From Metabacillus litoralis (lineage in GTDB: Bacteria > Bacillota > Bacilli > Bacillales > Bacillaceae), in assembly GCF_003667825.1 (NCBI RefSeq), contig NZ_CP033043.1:2105501-2169500 (forward strand): 64,000 nucleotides of DNA, given 5' to 3'. Below are positions 44,076-53,078 of the stretch, piece after piece (within the stretch, counting starts at the first letter, position 1; each line of letters starts with the position of its first letter). Both the position numbers and the translations under genes were made by a program. Under the pieces are notes generated by a model. The model had not been told where the DNA came from and ran no database searches. It saw nothing but the letters and a program-made list of their open reading frames with translations.

Positions 44076-45344
44076 TTAGATTAAAAGGTGAAATAAATTG
44101 CTATCCTTATTCACTTCCGTTACGAAGAAACCTTTCTTTTTCATTCTTTTTACAAGAGGTTCATAATCTTCTTTTTGTTTTAATTCAATACCTACTAATG
44201 CCGGCCCATTGTCTTTGTTATTCTTCTTAGTGTACTCAAAGCGGTTAATATCATCGGTTGGCCCAAGCACTTCGACTAAGAACTCTCTTAATGCACCTGC
44301 ACGTTGTGGGAAATTCACAATAAAATAATGCTGTAATCCCTCATAAATCATTGAACGTTCTTTAATTTCCTGCATTCTACCAATATCATTGTTGCCTCCA
44401 CTTACAATACAAACAACATTTTTACCCTTAATTTCATCTCGCAAAAAATCTAATGATGCAATTGACATCGCTCCAGCAGGCTCTGCTACAATTGCATTTT
44501 CGTTATATAACTCTAAAATTGTTGTACAGATTTTTCCTTCTGGTACAAGTAAGACTTTGTCCAAAACATCGTTACAAATAGAAAAGGTTTTGTCTCCTAC
44601 CTTTTTCACAGCTGCACCATCAACAAATTTATCAATCTTCTCAAGCGAAACTACTTTGTTTTCTACTCTTGATTGATAAAGAGCAGGTGCACCCTCTGGT
44701 TCAACACCAATAAGTTTTGTTGAAGGTGAAATTGCGTGAAAATAGGTACCCACACCAGAAATTAAGCCGCCTCCACCAACACTTGCTACAACATAGTCAA
44801 TGTCCACATCAGCATCGTTCAAAATTTCTACTCCTACGGTCCCTTGTCCAGCAATGACATCTACATCATCAAAAGGGTGAATGAAAGTTCGGCTCTCTTC
44901 TTCACTGCTAATCATTGCCTTTTGATATGCATCATCAAACGTATCGCCGGTTAGAATAATATCAACATATTCTTTACCGAACAGTTCAACTTGAGAAACT
45001 TTTTGACGAGGAGTTGTTGACGGCATAAAAATTTTCCCATGGATTTTTAATTGACGGCAAGAGTATGCAACACCTTGTGCATGATTTCCAGCACTAGCAC
45101 ATACGATACCATTCTTTGTCTTTTCAGAATCAAGCTGCTTTATTTTATTAAAAGCACCTCTGATCTTAAATGAGCGAACAACTTGTTGATCTTCTCGTTT
45201 TAAATACACATTACACTCATATTTTTCAGAAAGTTGTTCATTTTTTTGTAATGGAGTATGTGTTACAACATCTTTTAGTAAATGATGCGCTTTTAATATA
45301 TCTTCCACAAAAACATTGTGCACTTCATTGATTGTTTGTTTCAT
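44076..45344 (-). CDS. ilvA: threonine ammonia-lyase (dehydratase)
   Basis: 422 residues from the ATG at 45344, chosen over a GTG 6 bp upstream because AAAGGA lies 8 bp before the ATG. PLP lysine in RSFKIRGAF near residue 56; phosphate-binding VASVGGGGLISG region. A single C-terminal ACT-like domain (about 340-420) provides allosteric control by Ile/Val. First step of isoleucine synthesis: Thr to 2-oxobutyrate. Matches B. subtilis IlvA in length. Confidence 0.95.
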   Translation of the reverse strand: MKQTINEVHNVFVEDILKAHHLLKDVVTHTPLQKNEQLSEKYECNVYLKREDQQVVRSFKIRGAFNKIKQLDSEKTKNGIVCASAGNHAQGVAYSCRQLKIHGKIFMPSTTPRQKVSQVELFGKEYVDIILTGDTFDDAYQKAMISSEEESRTFIHPFDDVDVIAGQGTVGVEILNDADVDIDYVVASVGGGGLISGVGTYFHAISPSTKLIGVEPEGAPALYQSRVENKVVSLEKIDKFVDGAAVKKVGDKTFSICNDVLDKVLLVPEGKICTTILELYNENAIVAEPAGAMSIASLDFLRDEIKGKNVVCIVSGGNNDIGRMQEIKERSMIYEGLQHYFIVNFPQRAGALREFLVEVLGPTDDINRFEYTKKNNKDNGPALVGIELKQKEDYEPLVKRMKKKGFFVTEVNKDSNLFHLLI

Positions 45345-45533
45345 TGTCACGGTCCTTTCAACTGCTTGTTAATTTGAAATTATATCATGAATATTCGAAA
45401 TTTAAAGGAAATATCAAAAAGTTTTACATAATTTTTAATTTTATGTTTCATAGATGGAACATAAAGCAATAAGCTCACAACTTTTCAAAAGTCTGAATAA
45501 ATTCACACAAAACTTATATGAGGTGATAAAATA

Positions 45534-45764
45534 ATGGAATATGAAATAAAAAATAAGGAAGGTGCAATTCCTTGTTTAATTGTTGCAGATGATGAAAATG
45601 GTCGTTACATGATAAGAGAAGCTGACACGAGCGGTGAAGTGTTTAACAGTTCAAGAGAGATGCTTTTTTGGATTTATGAAAATTGGAAAGAACAAGATTT
45701 TGAGGACAAACAATTGTTTCATCAAATAGTCTCTTCTTTACAAGATCATGTTCAGCAATCATAA
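45534..45764 (+). CDS. hypothetical 76-residue protein
   Basis: Acidic protein beginning MEYEIKNKEGAIPCLIVADD, with NGRYMIREADTSGEVFNS and a helical, acidic end. GAGGTG lies upstream of the ATG. Not recognised as a family; no TM or signal. Divergent from ilvA and 106 bp upstream of yplQ. Confidence 0.6.
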   Translation: MEYEIKNKEGAIPCLIVADDENGRYMIREADTSGEVFNSSREMLFWIYENWKEQDFEDKQLFHQIVSSLQDHVQQS

Positions 45765-45870
45765 CTAGTATTTCTATTAAAAAATGATAAATGTCACTAT
45801 TTCATCTTATGAATGAATGATATAATTTATAAATTGTTGAAAGACAATGACATTGAAAGGAGAAAAGATT

Positions 45871-46512
45871 ATGGCAAACACACATACCTTTTCTAAAGGT
45901 GAAGAAATAGCAAATTCAATTACGCATGGTATTGGTGGCTTACTAAGCATTGCTGGTTTAGTCATATTGATTATCTTTTCCTCCTTACACGGAAATGCTT
46001 GGCATATCGTAAGCTTCACTTTGTTTGGAGTAACGATGGTTTTGCTATATACAGCTTCAACCTTAGTTCACAGCTTTCCAGCAGGTAGAGCAAAAGATTT
46101 TTTTGAAATATTAGATCACTCCGCTATTTACTTTTTTATTGCTGGCACCTATACACCCTTTCTTTTTATTGCGGTAAAAGGATGGGTCGGTTGGACATTA
46201 TTTGGAATCGTTTGGGGTTTGGCAATAGGCGGAACAGTTTTCAAATCATTCTTCGTTAAGAAATACTTATTCTTTTCTACCATTATGTATGTTGTAATGG
46301 GATGGTTAATTGTTTTTGCATGGAACCACATTATTAGCAACGTGCCCTTTAATGGTGTAGTCTTGCTTGTCATTGGTGGAGTATTATATACAGTTGGTGC
46401 GGTTTTTTACGTTTGGCGTGGTTTTAAGTATCACCATGCGGTTTGGCATACTTTTGTTTTAGCAGGTACAGTGCTACACTTCTTCTCTGTATTATTGTAT
46501 TTGTTGCCATAA
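45871..46512 (+). CDS. yplQ: hemolysin III family membrane protein (YplQ)
   Basis: 213 residues from the ATG at 45871, which has AAAGGAG upstream, and equals the length of B. subtilis YplQ. Seven TM segments with HGIGG near the first, LDHSAIYFFIAGTYTPF and YHHAVWHTFVLAGTVLHF with the conserved His/Asp set. PAQR-related membrane hydrolase or receptor-like protein; activity in Bacillus unknown. Confidence 0.9.
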   Translation: MANTHTFSKGEEIANSITHGIGGLLSIAGLVILIIFSSLHGNAWHIVSFTLFGVTMVLLYTASTLVHSFPAGRAKDFFEILDHSAIYFFIAGTYTPFLFIAVKGWVGWTLFGIVWGLAIGGTVFKSFFVKKYLFFSTIMYVVMGWLIVFAWNHIISNVPFNGVVLLVIGGVLYTVGAVFYVWRGFKYHHAVWHTFVLAGTVLHFFSVLLYLLP

Positions 46513-46562
46513 ATAGCATCTATTACTGTTTTACAAAATATTTATCAAAATAAAACTATTCC

Positions 46563-46596
46563 AGACTTCTTTACATATTTGTAAGGAGGTCTTTTT
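46563..46596 (+). terminator. terminator after yplQ
   Basis: AGACTTCTTTACA pairs (with mismatches) with TTGTAAGGAGGTCT, then TTTTT. Confidence 0.75.
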
Positions 46597-46658
46597 ATGT
46601 TTCCGATCAGAGCGTAAAAACTAAAGATCGTCATGACTGACTTTATCACGTAATGAAT

Positions 46659-46695
46659 AAAAAGGCGTTATCCTTCTTTTTAGGGATAGCACCTT
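46659..46695 (-). terminator. terminator after MFS gene
   Basis: AAGGCGTTATCC pairs with GGGATAGCACCTT imperfectly, and the minus strand then has TTTTTATT. Confidence 0.6.
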
Positions 46696-46742
46696 GTGTA
46701 AAAATCCACTCACTAGTCTTCTTAAACACAAAAAGAAAAATG

Positions 46743-47957
46743 TTATATCTCAATTTGTTTACTCTTTTGTAAAGTACTTTTTGCTAAAAGACTATTTAGT
46801 CTTTCTGAGCTTAAAAGCATTGCTGCTACAAAAAGAACGATACAAATTGGAAAAATACCTATTGTTGTATAAGACGCAATAAATCCAAGAAATGGTGGTA
46901 AAAAAGTACTTCCTGTATAAGCTACTGCCATTTGATACCCCATAATGGTTTGGGAATGCCTTTTCCCAAAACGTGTTGGTGTCTCATGCAACATACACGG
47001 GAATATTGGCGCTAAACCTAACCCAATCATAATAAAACCTACTAAAGAGAAAGTTGACGGCAATGGCAGGAATAAAAGGAAAGCACCAGCCAGTGCTACT
47101 AACTGTCCTGTACGAATGAGACTTAGATTACTTAATTTAAAAGTAATAAAGCCTGTTAATAATCGACCAATTGTTATTCCTGCATAATAAAAGGAAACCC
47201 ATTGTGCAGCAACTGCTACGGGTATCTCTCTGACATTCACTAAATAACTACTTCCCCATAGACCTACTGTTGCTTCAACTCCGCAATAAAACAGAAATGA
47301 TGCTAGAGCTAGTTTAACTCCCCTAATTTGCAAAGGTTTCACTTCTTCATTTTGACTAATATCATTTGACTCACCTTGCTTTTCACTTGTTATGGCTTCA
47401 CTATTTTTCACCACTTTATTCCATAATGGCAATGTAAATAAAAGAATAAGAACTAATGCAAACTGTACTATTGCAATTGTAAAATATCCATTTCTCCAAG
47501 AGTTTTGTCCTGAAATAAATTGAGCCATAATGATAGGACCAAAAGTAGCTCCAACTCCCCAAAAGCAATGCAACCAGCTCATATGGTGAGCTTTATAATG
47601 TGTAGCAACATAATCATTTAACCCTGCATCAATAGCTCCTGCACCTAATCCAAGTGGTATAGCAAATAAAAATAACCATAAAACTGAAGGAGCAAAATTA
47701 AACCCTAACAATGCACCTGCAGTCATTAAAACACTAACAAATGTAACCTGCCCCGTTCCGAACCTTTTAAGAATCTTTCCGCTAGCTAGACTGGAGATAA
47801 TGGTACCACCTGCAATCGCCATAAAAAGAAATCCAGCAGTCTCAAGCGCGGCCCCATAATCCAATTTCATTACAGGCCACGCTACTCCTAACAATGAATC
47901 AGGCAAACCTAAGCTGATAAACGCCAAATAAATAATGACTAAAAGAAATGTTGTCAA
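46743..47957 (-). CDS. MFS sugar/efflux transporter
   Basis: 404 residues, twelve TM segments. The first TM ends FISLGLPDSLLGVAWP and the TM2-3 loop has GKILKRFGTG, as in the YfmO/FucP-like MFS branches. Central loop between TM6 and TM7 is hydrophilic and acidic. Substrate unknown. RBS AGGGAGG upstream. No operon partner. Confidence 0.8.
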   Translation of the reverse strand: MTTFLLVIIYLAFISLGLPDSLLGVAWPVMKLDYGAALETAGFLFMAIAGGTIISSLASGKILKRFGTGQVTFVSVLMTAGALLGFNFAPSVLWLFLFAIPLGLGAGAIDAGLNDYVATHYKAHHMSWLHCFWGVGATFGPIIMAQFISGQNSWRNGYFTIAIVQFALVLILLFTLPLWNKVVKNSEAITSEKQGESNDISQNEEVKPLQIRGVKLALASFLFYCGVEATVGLWGSSYLVNVREIPVAVAAQWVSFYYAGITIGRLLTGFITFKLSNLSLIRTGQLVALAGAFLLFLPLPSTFSLVGFIMIGLGLAPIFPCMLHETPTRFGKRHSQTIMGYQMAVAYTGSTFLPPFLGFIASYTTIGIFPICIVLFVAAMLLSSERLNSLLAKSTLQKSKQIEI

Positions 47958-48178
47958 ATTAAAAACCTCCCTTTTTATTAATATTTTTTTACTTTAACGA
48001 ATTAGTATATAAACATACTCATCATAGATATTTAAAAAGTAACTTATTAATCTTCTTTAAAATGAGGAAGTAAAAACAAAAATTTAATCACTAATTATAA
48101 GACCAAGTCCAAGACTGTATTACCCAAAAACATAATTTTTTCCATTCACTATTTGATCATCTATCTATTTTAACATAA

Positions 48179-48210
48179 GAAAATCCTGTTATTGTTTCAA
48201 CAGGATTTTC
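48179..48210 (-). terminator. hairpin downstream of the 68-residue gene
   Basis: AAAATCCTGTT and AACAGGATTTT arms (48180-48190, 48199-48209). T-rich on both sides, 48 bp past the stop. Confidence 0.6.
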
Positions 48211-48257
48211 TTTACTCTATACTAATGTGTAAGGCAACGCCTAAGTGGCCCTTCACA

Positions 48258-48464
48258 TTAAGAGGTATGGAAGTTATGTTGGTGAATTGTTAGTATGATC
48301 CGCTCTTTAGAGATTCTTTTATCATCATACTGAACTTTTACCTCACCATCTTCAGTATCAATTAATACTCTTTCAATACCAGCTAATTCATTAAGTAAAT
48401 ACTCGATTTGTTGAATTGAATGCTCTGATGTAGCTTCTTTAACAAAAATTGTTTCTTCCGCCAT
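48258..48464 (-). CDS. HMA-like domain protein lacking CxxC
   Basis: 68 residues. The alternating betaalphabeta pattern (ATSEHSIQQIEYLLNELAGIE to VKVQYDDKRISKERIILTIHQ) matches the heavy-metal-associated (CopZ-like) fold, but the metal-binding CxxC is replaced (ATSEHS). The protein has His/Ser instead of Cys, so it should not bind Cu(I) by the usual mode. AAAGGAGAG upstream of the ATG. No partner ATPase. Ferredoxin-like fold inferred. Confidence 0.65.
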   Translation of the reverse strand: MAEETIFVKEATSEHSIQQIEYLLNELAGIERVLIDTEDGEVKVQYDDKRISKERIILTIHQHNFHTS

Positions 48465-48675
48465 AAAGCTCTCTCCTTTTAAGATTGTTTCAATAAATGG
48501 ATAAACAATGAAACATTTTTATCTAAATTCTGTTTATCACAGTTTTTAAAATTGTTCTTATAGCTCATGTTCTCCGTCCACTATATCTAAAATAACCCTT
48601 ATAAGTACAAAAAATTCCTTAATCCACCTTATATTATAGTAAGCAGTTTTGATTTCAATAAAAAGGGTGACGAAA

Positions 48676-48735
48676 TTGGATATTTACGAAGCGGTAGAAC
48701 AACTTATTAAATTAAGAGATGACTTAATGAAGTAG
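48676..48735 (+). pseudogene. 19-residue ORF, possibly frameshifted small gene
   Basis: A TTG with GGGTGA upstream starts a frame that reads LDIYEAVEQLIKLRDDLMK then TAG. In the next frame the sequence continues from 48726 as NEVEARTLLLRLIELI, which forms a natural helical continuation. One extra A in the run at 48726 would join them. It could be a real 19-residue peptide, a recent frameshift, or a sequencing error. Confidence 0.3.
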
Positions 48736-48811
48736 AAGCAAGAACCCTTTTGTTAAGATTAATTGAGTTGATACTACTATTTGTTCATTTCAATAAAAAT
48801 TCGATTAATTT

Positions 48812-48853
48812 AAAAAAGCATCATTTCGTTTTTCAACGAAATGATGCTTTTTT
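48812..48853 (-). terminator. terminator overlapping dfrA 3' end
   Basis: A 19-bp perfect stem AAAAAAGCATCATTTCGTT (48812-48830) / AACGAAATGATGCTTTTTT (48835-48853). The last codons and stop of dfrA (48833) form the 5' arm and loop. Confidence 0.88.
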
Positions 48854-49330
48854 CTCATATACTACAAACTCATAATCAAAAGGATTTTTTTCATCCCTAA
48901 TTCCTTTTTCGCTTTTCACCATTTCCCACTCTTCTTCATTTGTTTTAGGAAAATATGTATCTCCCTCAAACTCATGATGAATATGTGTAATATAAAGGCG
49001 GTCACTGTAAGGTAAGATTTGCTGAAATATCTCCGCTCCTCCAATGACAAAAATTTCTTCTTCAGTTTGCTCAGATAGTTCCTTTATATCTTCTATAGAA
49101 TGCAGGACTAAACATCCTTCTTGGGAATAATTTTGATCTCTAGTAACAATGATATTTACTCGACCTGGTAGTGGTCTACCAATAGATTCAAACGTTTTTC
49201 TTCCCATTACAATTTTATGATTCAACGTCGTTTTTTTAAAATAAGCGAGATCTTGTGGGAGGTGCCATGGAAGTTGGTTATCTTTTCCAATAAGGCGATT
49301 AGTATCCATTGCAACTAGTAAAGAAATCAA
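48833..49330 (-). CDS. dfrA: dihydrofolate reductase
   Basis: 165 residues. Motifs: [34 protein letters not shown] with active-site acidic residue, [13 protein letters not shown] and FVIGGAEIF. It reduces DHF to THF. Its ATG overlaps the thyA stop by 4 bases, so thyA-dfrA is a coupled operon like B. subtilis thyB-dfrA. The terminator stem includes the last codons of the gene. Confidence 0.95.
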   Translation of the reverse strand: MISLLVAMDTNRLIGKDNQLPWHLPQDLAYFKKTTLNHKIVMGRKTFESIGRPLPGRVNIIVTRDQNYSQEGCLVLHSIEDIKELSEQTEEEIFVIGGAEIFQQILPYSDRLYITHIHHEFEGDTYFPKTNEEEWEMVKSEKGIRDEKNPFDYEFVVYEKKASFR

Positions 49331-50121
49331 ACACTAACAGCTCCTTTAATATGTGGATGAGGATTGTAGTTTTCGATACTGAAATCCTCAAAAGAGAAAT
49401 CAAAAATAGATTTAATATCTTTGTTGACCACTAAAGTTGGTAATGGCCTAGGATCCCGTTGTAATTGTTCTTTTACTTGTTCAACATGATTTGAGTAAAT
49501 GTGAACATCTCCAAAAGTGTGAACAAACTCTCCTACCTCTAAGTCAGTTGCTTGTGCCATCATATGAACAAGTAAAGCATACGATGCAATATTAAATGGC
49601 ACACCCAAGAAAACGTCAGCAGAACGTTGATATAACTGACAGGAAAGCTTCCCGTCTGCTACATAAAATTGAAAGAAGCAATGACAAGGTGGTAGTGCCA
49701 TAGAATCAACATCAGCTACATTCCAGGCTGAAACAATTAATCTTCTAGAATCTGGATTGTTCTTAATTTGTTCGACAACATTTGTAATTTGATCGATGGT
49801 AGAACCATCTCTTGCAGGCCAAGCTCTCCACTGGTGTCCGTAAACTGGACCCAGCTCTCCATCTTCATCTGCCCATTCATTCCAAATTCTCACACCATTA
49901 TCTTGTAGATACTTTACATTTGTATCACCTTTAAGAAACCATAAAAGTTCATGAATAATTGATTTCGTGTGTAATTTTTTTGTCGTAATTAACGGAAATC
50001 CTTCTTGAAGGTTGAACCTCATTTGATAACCAAATGTGCTTATTGTCCCCGTACCTGTTCGGTCTTCCTTTATCACTCCGTTTTCAAGTACATGTTGACA
50101 TAATTCCAAATATTGTTTCAT
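49327..50121 (-). CDS. thyA: thymidylate synthase (ThyA type)
   Basis: 264 residues, length of E. coli ThyA and B. subtilis ThyB. Active-site Cys in [13 protein letters not shown]; dUMP-binding [19 protein letters not shown]; folate region [13 protein letters not shown]. Makes dTMP from dUMP with methylene-THF, which produces DHF for DfrA encoded next. In Bacillus the gene at this locus is often called thyB. Confidence 0.95.
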   Translation of the reverse strand: MKQYLELCQHVLENGVIKEDRTGTGTISTFGYQMRFNLQEGFPLITTKKLHTKSIIHELLWFLKGDTNVKYLQDNGVRIWNEWADEDGELGPVYGHQWRAWPARDGSTIDQITNVVEQIKNNPDSRRLIVSAWNVADVDSMALPPCHCFFQFYVADGKLSCQLYQRSADVFLGVPFNIASYALLVHMMAQATDLEVGEFVHTFGDVHIYSNHVEQVKEQLQRDPRPLPTLVVNKDIKSIFDFSFEDFSIENYNPHPHIKGAVSV

Positions 50122-50168
50122 TTAGACATTTCCCCTTACTTTTAATCCTTCATGTATTTTACCATACT

Positions 50169-50909
50169 TTAATACTGAGAATTCACATAAATATTTTTGC
50201 GTAACTCTGCTGCTTGTGTTTCTAGTGAACGAATAAATGTAAAAGTTAACGGGGCTTTTTCTTGTAGAGTTAATTTCGTTTGATTATTGTAATAATACAT
50301 GGCAAATGTTTCAGCAAAATATTCTTCAGGGAATTGGATAAAATATGATTGTAGCGGGAAAAGAGAGTCAACTTCCTGTTTCCAGATATTTAAAAAGAGT
50401 GGATTTTTTCGAACGTACTGGAAAACATAACGATCAACAGCATGAGCAAATTCATGAAGCTCCAGTGACACAGATCCATGTCCTTTACCAAATTCACTAT
50501 GCCCAATTTTTGCATAAACGACTCTATTATCACTCATCCCCGGAACTAACTCCCAATTCGGATCATTTGTTTCATATCCACGTGGTTTTAAGTCTTTTAA
50601 TCTATCTAAACCATTTTGACTAGTTAAAGAACCCGTAAACAGTTTAATTTGAATACTTTCCTCTGCTGCTAATAATAAAATATTTTCATCTACTTTTTGT
50701 ATATTTTTTATCATCTTCACTGCATCATTTTCCGAAAAACCTTTAGGAGGTAAATAAACCAATTCACTAACTATTGGTTTAGATAAGGATAATTCATTTG
50801 TCTCAAACTTATATAAAGATAGCTGAACACCTTCAGGAAAGGCTTTTGCTAGATGATAAAATGGAATACAAATAAGAGAGAGTAAAAGAATGAATAATGT
50901 CTTTTTCAT
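50169..50909 (-). CDS. ATLF/PPEP-like secreted zinc metalloprotease
   Basis: 246 residues from the ATG at 50909, which has AGAGGGGG upstream; an in-frame start 96 bp earlier lacks an SD. Signal peptide with cleavage near AKA at residue 23. HExxH motif HEFAH at 152-156, and downstream EEYFAETFAMYYYN with Glu200 as third zinc ligand candidate. Tyr189 lies 37 residues after the first His, close to the catalytic Tyr spacing I recall for C. difficile PPEP-1. The family is M34 (anthrax lethal factor and Pro-Pro endopeptidases), so a Pro-Pro bond in a surface protein is the likely target. Confidence 0.8.
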   Translation of the reverse strand: MKKTLFILLLSLICIPFYHLAKAFPEGVQLSLYKFETNELSLSKPIVSELVYLPPKGFSENDAVKMIKNIQKVDENILLLAAEESIQIKLFTGSLTSQNGLDRLKDLKPRGYETNDPNWELVPGMSDNRVVYAKIGHSEFGKGHGSVSLELHEFAHAVDRYVFQYVRKNPLFLNIWKQEVDSLFPLQSYFIQFPEEYFAETFAMYYYNNQTKLTLQEKAPLTFTFIRSLETQAAELRKNIYVNSQY

Positions 50910-51063
50910 GATGTATATCCCCCTCTTTACTAATGAAAAATTTGTAAAAATTTTAAGAGGTTTGTAGGTTAAATACTTTTCTACTATACTATCATAAATA
51001 GACAATTTTAACTAGAAGTGTTGGGGTCGCATAGATTATTGATATTATTTCCAAAACAAAGCA

Positions 51064-51089
51064 AAAGGGCATACGGATGTATGCCCTTT
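51064..51089 (-). terminator. terminator after ypjP
   Basis: AAAGGGCATAC and GTATGCCCTTT form an 11-bp stem around GGAT, followed by TTTG on the minus strand. Confidence 0.8.
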
Positions 51090-51117
51090 CAACATTTTTT
51101 TCAAATAATAAAAGTCA

Positions 51118-51723
51118 TTAATGGTAACTCATCCAATTTGGAGGAGTGTTTTTATTCCAATAAATACTGCCTAGATCTATATGTGATTGAAATGAATCAT
51201 GATAAGAGTGATAGTGGAAGTTGAACCAATACCCTTCTAAAGGACGATTCTCTCTTCTAACGTGAAAACGCAAAACATCCTCACCTGTTTGTGTGTTATA
51301 GATGTGAAAAATCTTTTCTCCAGTTCCACCTGATGGCTTTGAAATTTCAACATGTTCAAAAAGTTCGTCATCTTCGACATTAACATAATATGTAATGACT
51401 TCCTCCATTTTAGGCAGAATTACTTTTTTAAACTCATCTTGGATTACATCGCCAATTTTATCTCCAAACTTAGAAAAAGATTTTTGCTCTGCTTCAAAAA
51501 GAAGAGAATCAATAATTTCATCTTTTGATAAAGATACTTGCTGTTCAACATCTATATTATCAGATAGTAATGCATGTTCATTTTCATTCGAGAATGTAGG
51601 CTTGGTCACCGAATCTTCTGCTGGCTTCTCTTGAACTGCCGCTAAAGACGCAGGTGGTGTTACAAGTCCAAAGGTTGCGATAGAGAATAAAATAAAGAGT
51701 GATTTTCTCAACCATTTGTTCAT
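51118..51723 (-). CDS. ypjP: secreted YpjP-family protein
   Basis: 201 residues from the ATG at 51723, with GGAGG upstream. Signal peptide (MNKWLRKSLFILF) with likely cleavage near LAA, then a low-complexity acidic part and a compact C-terminal domain (FEHVEISKPSGGTGEKIFHI to YHDSFQSHIDLGSIYW). B. subtilis YpjP has about 203 residues and lies near thyB-dfrA. Function unknown. Confidence 0.85.
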   Translation of the reverse strand: MNKWLRKSLFILFSIATFGLVTPPASLAAVQEKPAEDSVTKPTFSNENEHALLSDNIDVEQQVSLSKDEIIDSLLFEAEQKSFSKFGDKIGDVIQDEFKKVILPKMEEVITYYVNVEDDELFEHVEISKPSGGTGEKIFHIYNTQTGEDVLRFHVRRENRPLEGYWFNFHYHSYHDSFQSHIDLGSIYWNKNTPPNWMSYH

Positions 51724-51916
51724 GACAGTTCTTCCTCCAACAATATGATTATAGCAATATTTTATCATAGTCTTAGAGGTTATTATATATCAATTTTATT
51801 ACAAAATTTAAAAACAATTTGTTCAATAAAATGTAACACTTTTATTGTTGGACGAAAACGTTTAAAATAGAAATATCTAACACATATTATGTAAAAAAGT
51901 ATAGGAGGGTTTAGAA

Positions 51917-51994
51917 ATGGGTTATGATACTTTATTCGTTATACTTTCTTTTGTTACACTAGCTTATTTTATTTACGTTGAAATTACGGACTAA
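51917..51994 (+). CDS. 25-residue membrane miniprotein
   Basis: MGYDTLFVILSFVTLAYFIY plus five residues, with a strong AGGAGGG 9 bp upstream and a terminator 15 bp past the stop. A single TM helix fills nearly the whole protein. The complete expression unit (SD, ORF, terminator) argues that it is real despite its size. No family recognised. Confidence 0.65.
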   Translation: MGYDTLFVILSFVTLAYFIYVEITD

Positions 51995-52008
51995 TACATA
52001 AACAAAGC

Positions 52009-52040
52009 AAAGGGTGCCACAAACGTGAGCACCCTTTTTA
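52009..52040 (+). terminator. terminator after 25-residue gene
   Basis: AAAGGGTGC and GCACCCTTT arms (52009-52017, 52029-52037) followed by TTTTTA. Confidence 0.8.
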
Positions 52041-52058
52041 GTTGTCAAAGCAAATACT

Positions 52059-52190
52059 TTATGTTCTCTTTGTTTTTTTTCGAGCGGAATCCACTTGCTT
52101 ACCACCTGTTTCATTCATAGTGGTGCCTTGTCCCTCAACATTTGGAGAGCTAAGACCAGCTCTAGATGGGTCAACTTTTCTTTTTGGCAT
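52059..52190 (-). CDS. YuzL-like small basic protein
   Basis: 43 residues beginning MPKRKVDPSRAGLSSPNVEG and ending in basic KKTKRT. GGAGGTG upstream. The PSRAGLSSPxVxGQGTT pattern resembles the YuzL-like family of small spore-associated proteins (tentative, from memory). Hydrophilic and disordered in appearance, transcribed opposite to the miniprotein at 51917. Confidence 0.6.
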   Translation of the reverse strand: MPKRKVDPSRAGLSSPNVEGQGTTMNETGGKQVDSARKKTKRT

Positions 52191-52221
52191 AAAGATAACA
52201 CCTCCATGATATTATCTTTTG

Positions 52222-53001
52222 CTATTTGTGCAAATCTATGACTCCATAATGGAATTTCGCTGTTTTACGGACATTTACTTGAAATTGAAATTCGGCAAAA
52301 CGTGAACTTCTCCAATGGTCTTTTAACACGATTCTTTTAGAAGCAACTCGTTTTGCTTCAGTAATAGTCTCTTTAGTTAACGTAGAATAATTTGCAATTC
52401 TTTTTAAAGGTTGTAATCCAACGGAGCCTTCTATCGTTTCCTCAAACATTGGATCAAAATAAATCACATCAAAACTGTTATCCGGGCATTCTTTCAAAAA
52501 AGCAAGATGCTCTCTATTTTTTACCTGAATTCTTTTCATTGCATCATCCAATTGAGGTAAACCAGTTTTCCACTGAAAAAGACCTGTTTGCACAAGAAAA
52601 GCTAAAGGCCTACTGCCTTCTATTCCACAAACTATTCCTTTATCACCAACAACATAGCTAGCAATTATACTGTCCGAAGCCAGTCCAAGTGTACAATCTA
52701 AAAAGGAACTTCCTTTTTCAAGCTTACATGCAACACAAAAGGGATCGTCTTCTCCCTTTACTATTCTTTTTATTCGAAACATAGCTGAATTAGGATGAAA
52801 AAACAAAGGTTCTGTAAAATCAGAAAAATGAAGTTCCATCCTATTTTTCCCAACAACAAGAATATCATCATCACATTCTCTTTTTAACTGATCAACAGCT
52901 CTTTTATTTCTTCTCAAAAAAATTGAATCCAATTCATTTGCAATTTCTATAGCAGACTTTATTAAATTTTCATCAGGCCTTCCTGAAGTGGTGATTATCA
53001 T
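52222..53001 (-). CDS. RsmJ-like rRNA methyltransferase (YpiP)
   Basis: 259 residues. Motif I LDCTLGLASDSI, motif IV YFDPMFEE, and RIVLKDHW. The family acts as 16S rRNA m2G1516 methyltransferase in E. coli; the Bacillus homolog YpiP is not characterised to my knowledge. The N-terminal 90 residues form a separate domain before the Rossmann fold. A good match to the RsmJ family, with function in this organism inferred. Confidence 0.78.
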   Translation of the reverse strand: MIITTSGRPDENLIKSAIEIANELDSIFLRRNKRAVDQLKRECDDDILVVGKNRMELHFSDFTEPLFFHPNSAMFRIKRIVKGEDDPFCVACKLEKGSSFLDCTLGLASDSIIASYVVGDKGIVCGIEGSRPLAFLVQTGLFQWKTGLPQLDDAMKRIQVKNREHLAFLKECPDNSFDVIYFDPMFEETIEGSVGLQPLKRIANYSTLTKETITEAKRVASKRIVLKDHWRSSRFAEFQFQVNVRKTAKFHYGVIDLHK

Positions 53002-53052
53002 ACCTATTTATACTCCTATATGCCATATTCACTGCTTTTTTATCTTGTAAAA

Positions 53053-53075
53053 AAAGGATGCAATAAGCACCCTTT
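53053..53075 (-). terminator. terminator after brxA
   Basis: AAAGGATGC and GCACCCTTT arms (one mismatch) and a run of T on the minus strand, 4 bp past the brxA stop. Confidence 0.75.
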
Positions 53076-53078
53076 CTT

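Noticed and set aside
45345..45533. CodY box upstream of ilvA
   Set aside because: A GAATATTCGAAATTT-like string exists but lacks the central W spacing, so it does not fit the consensus.
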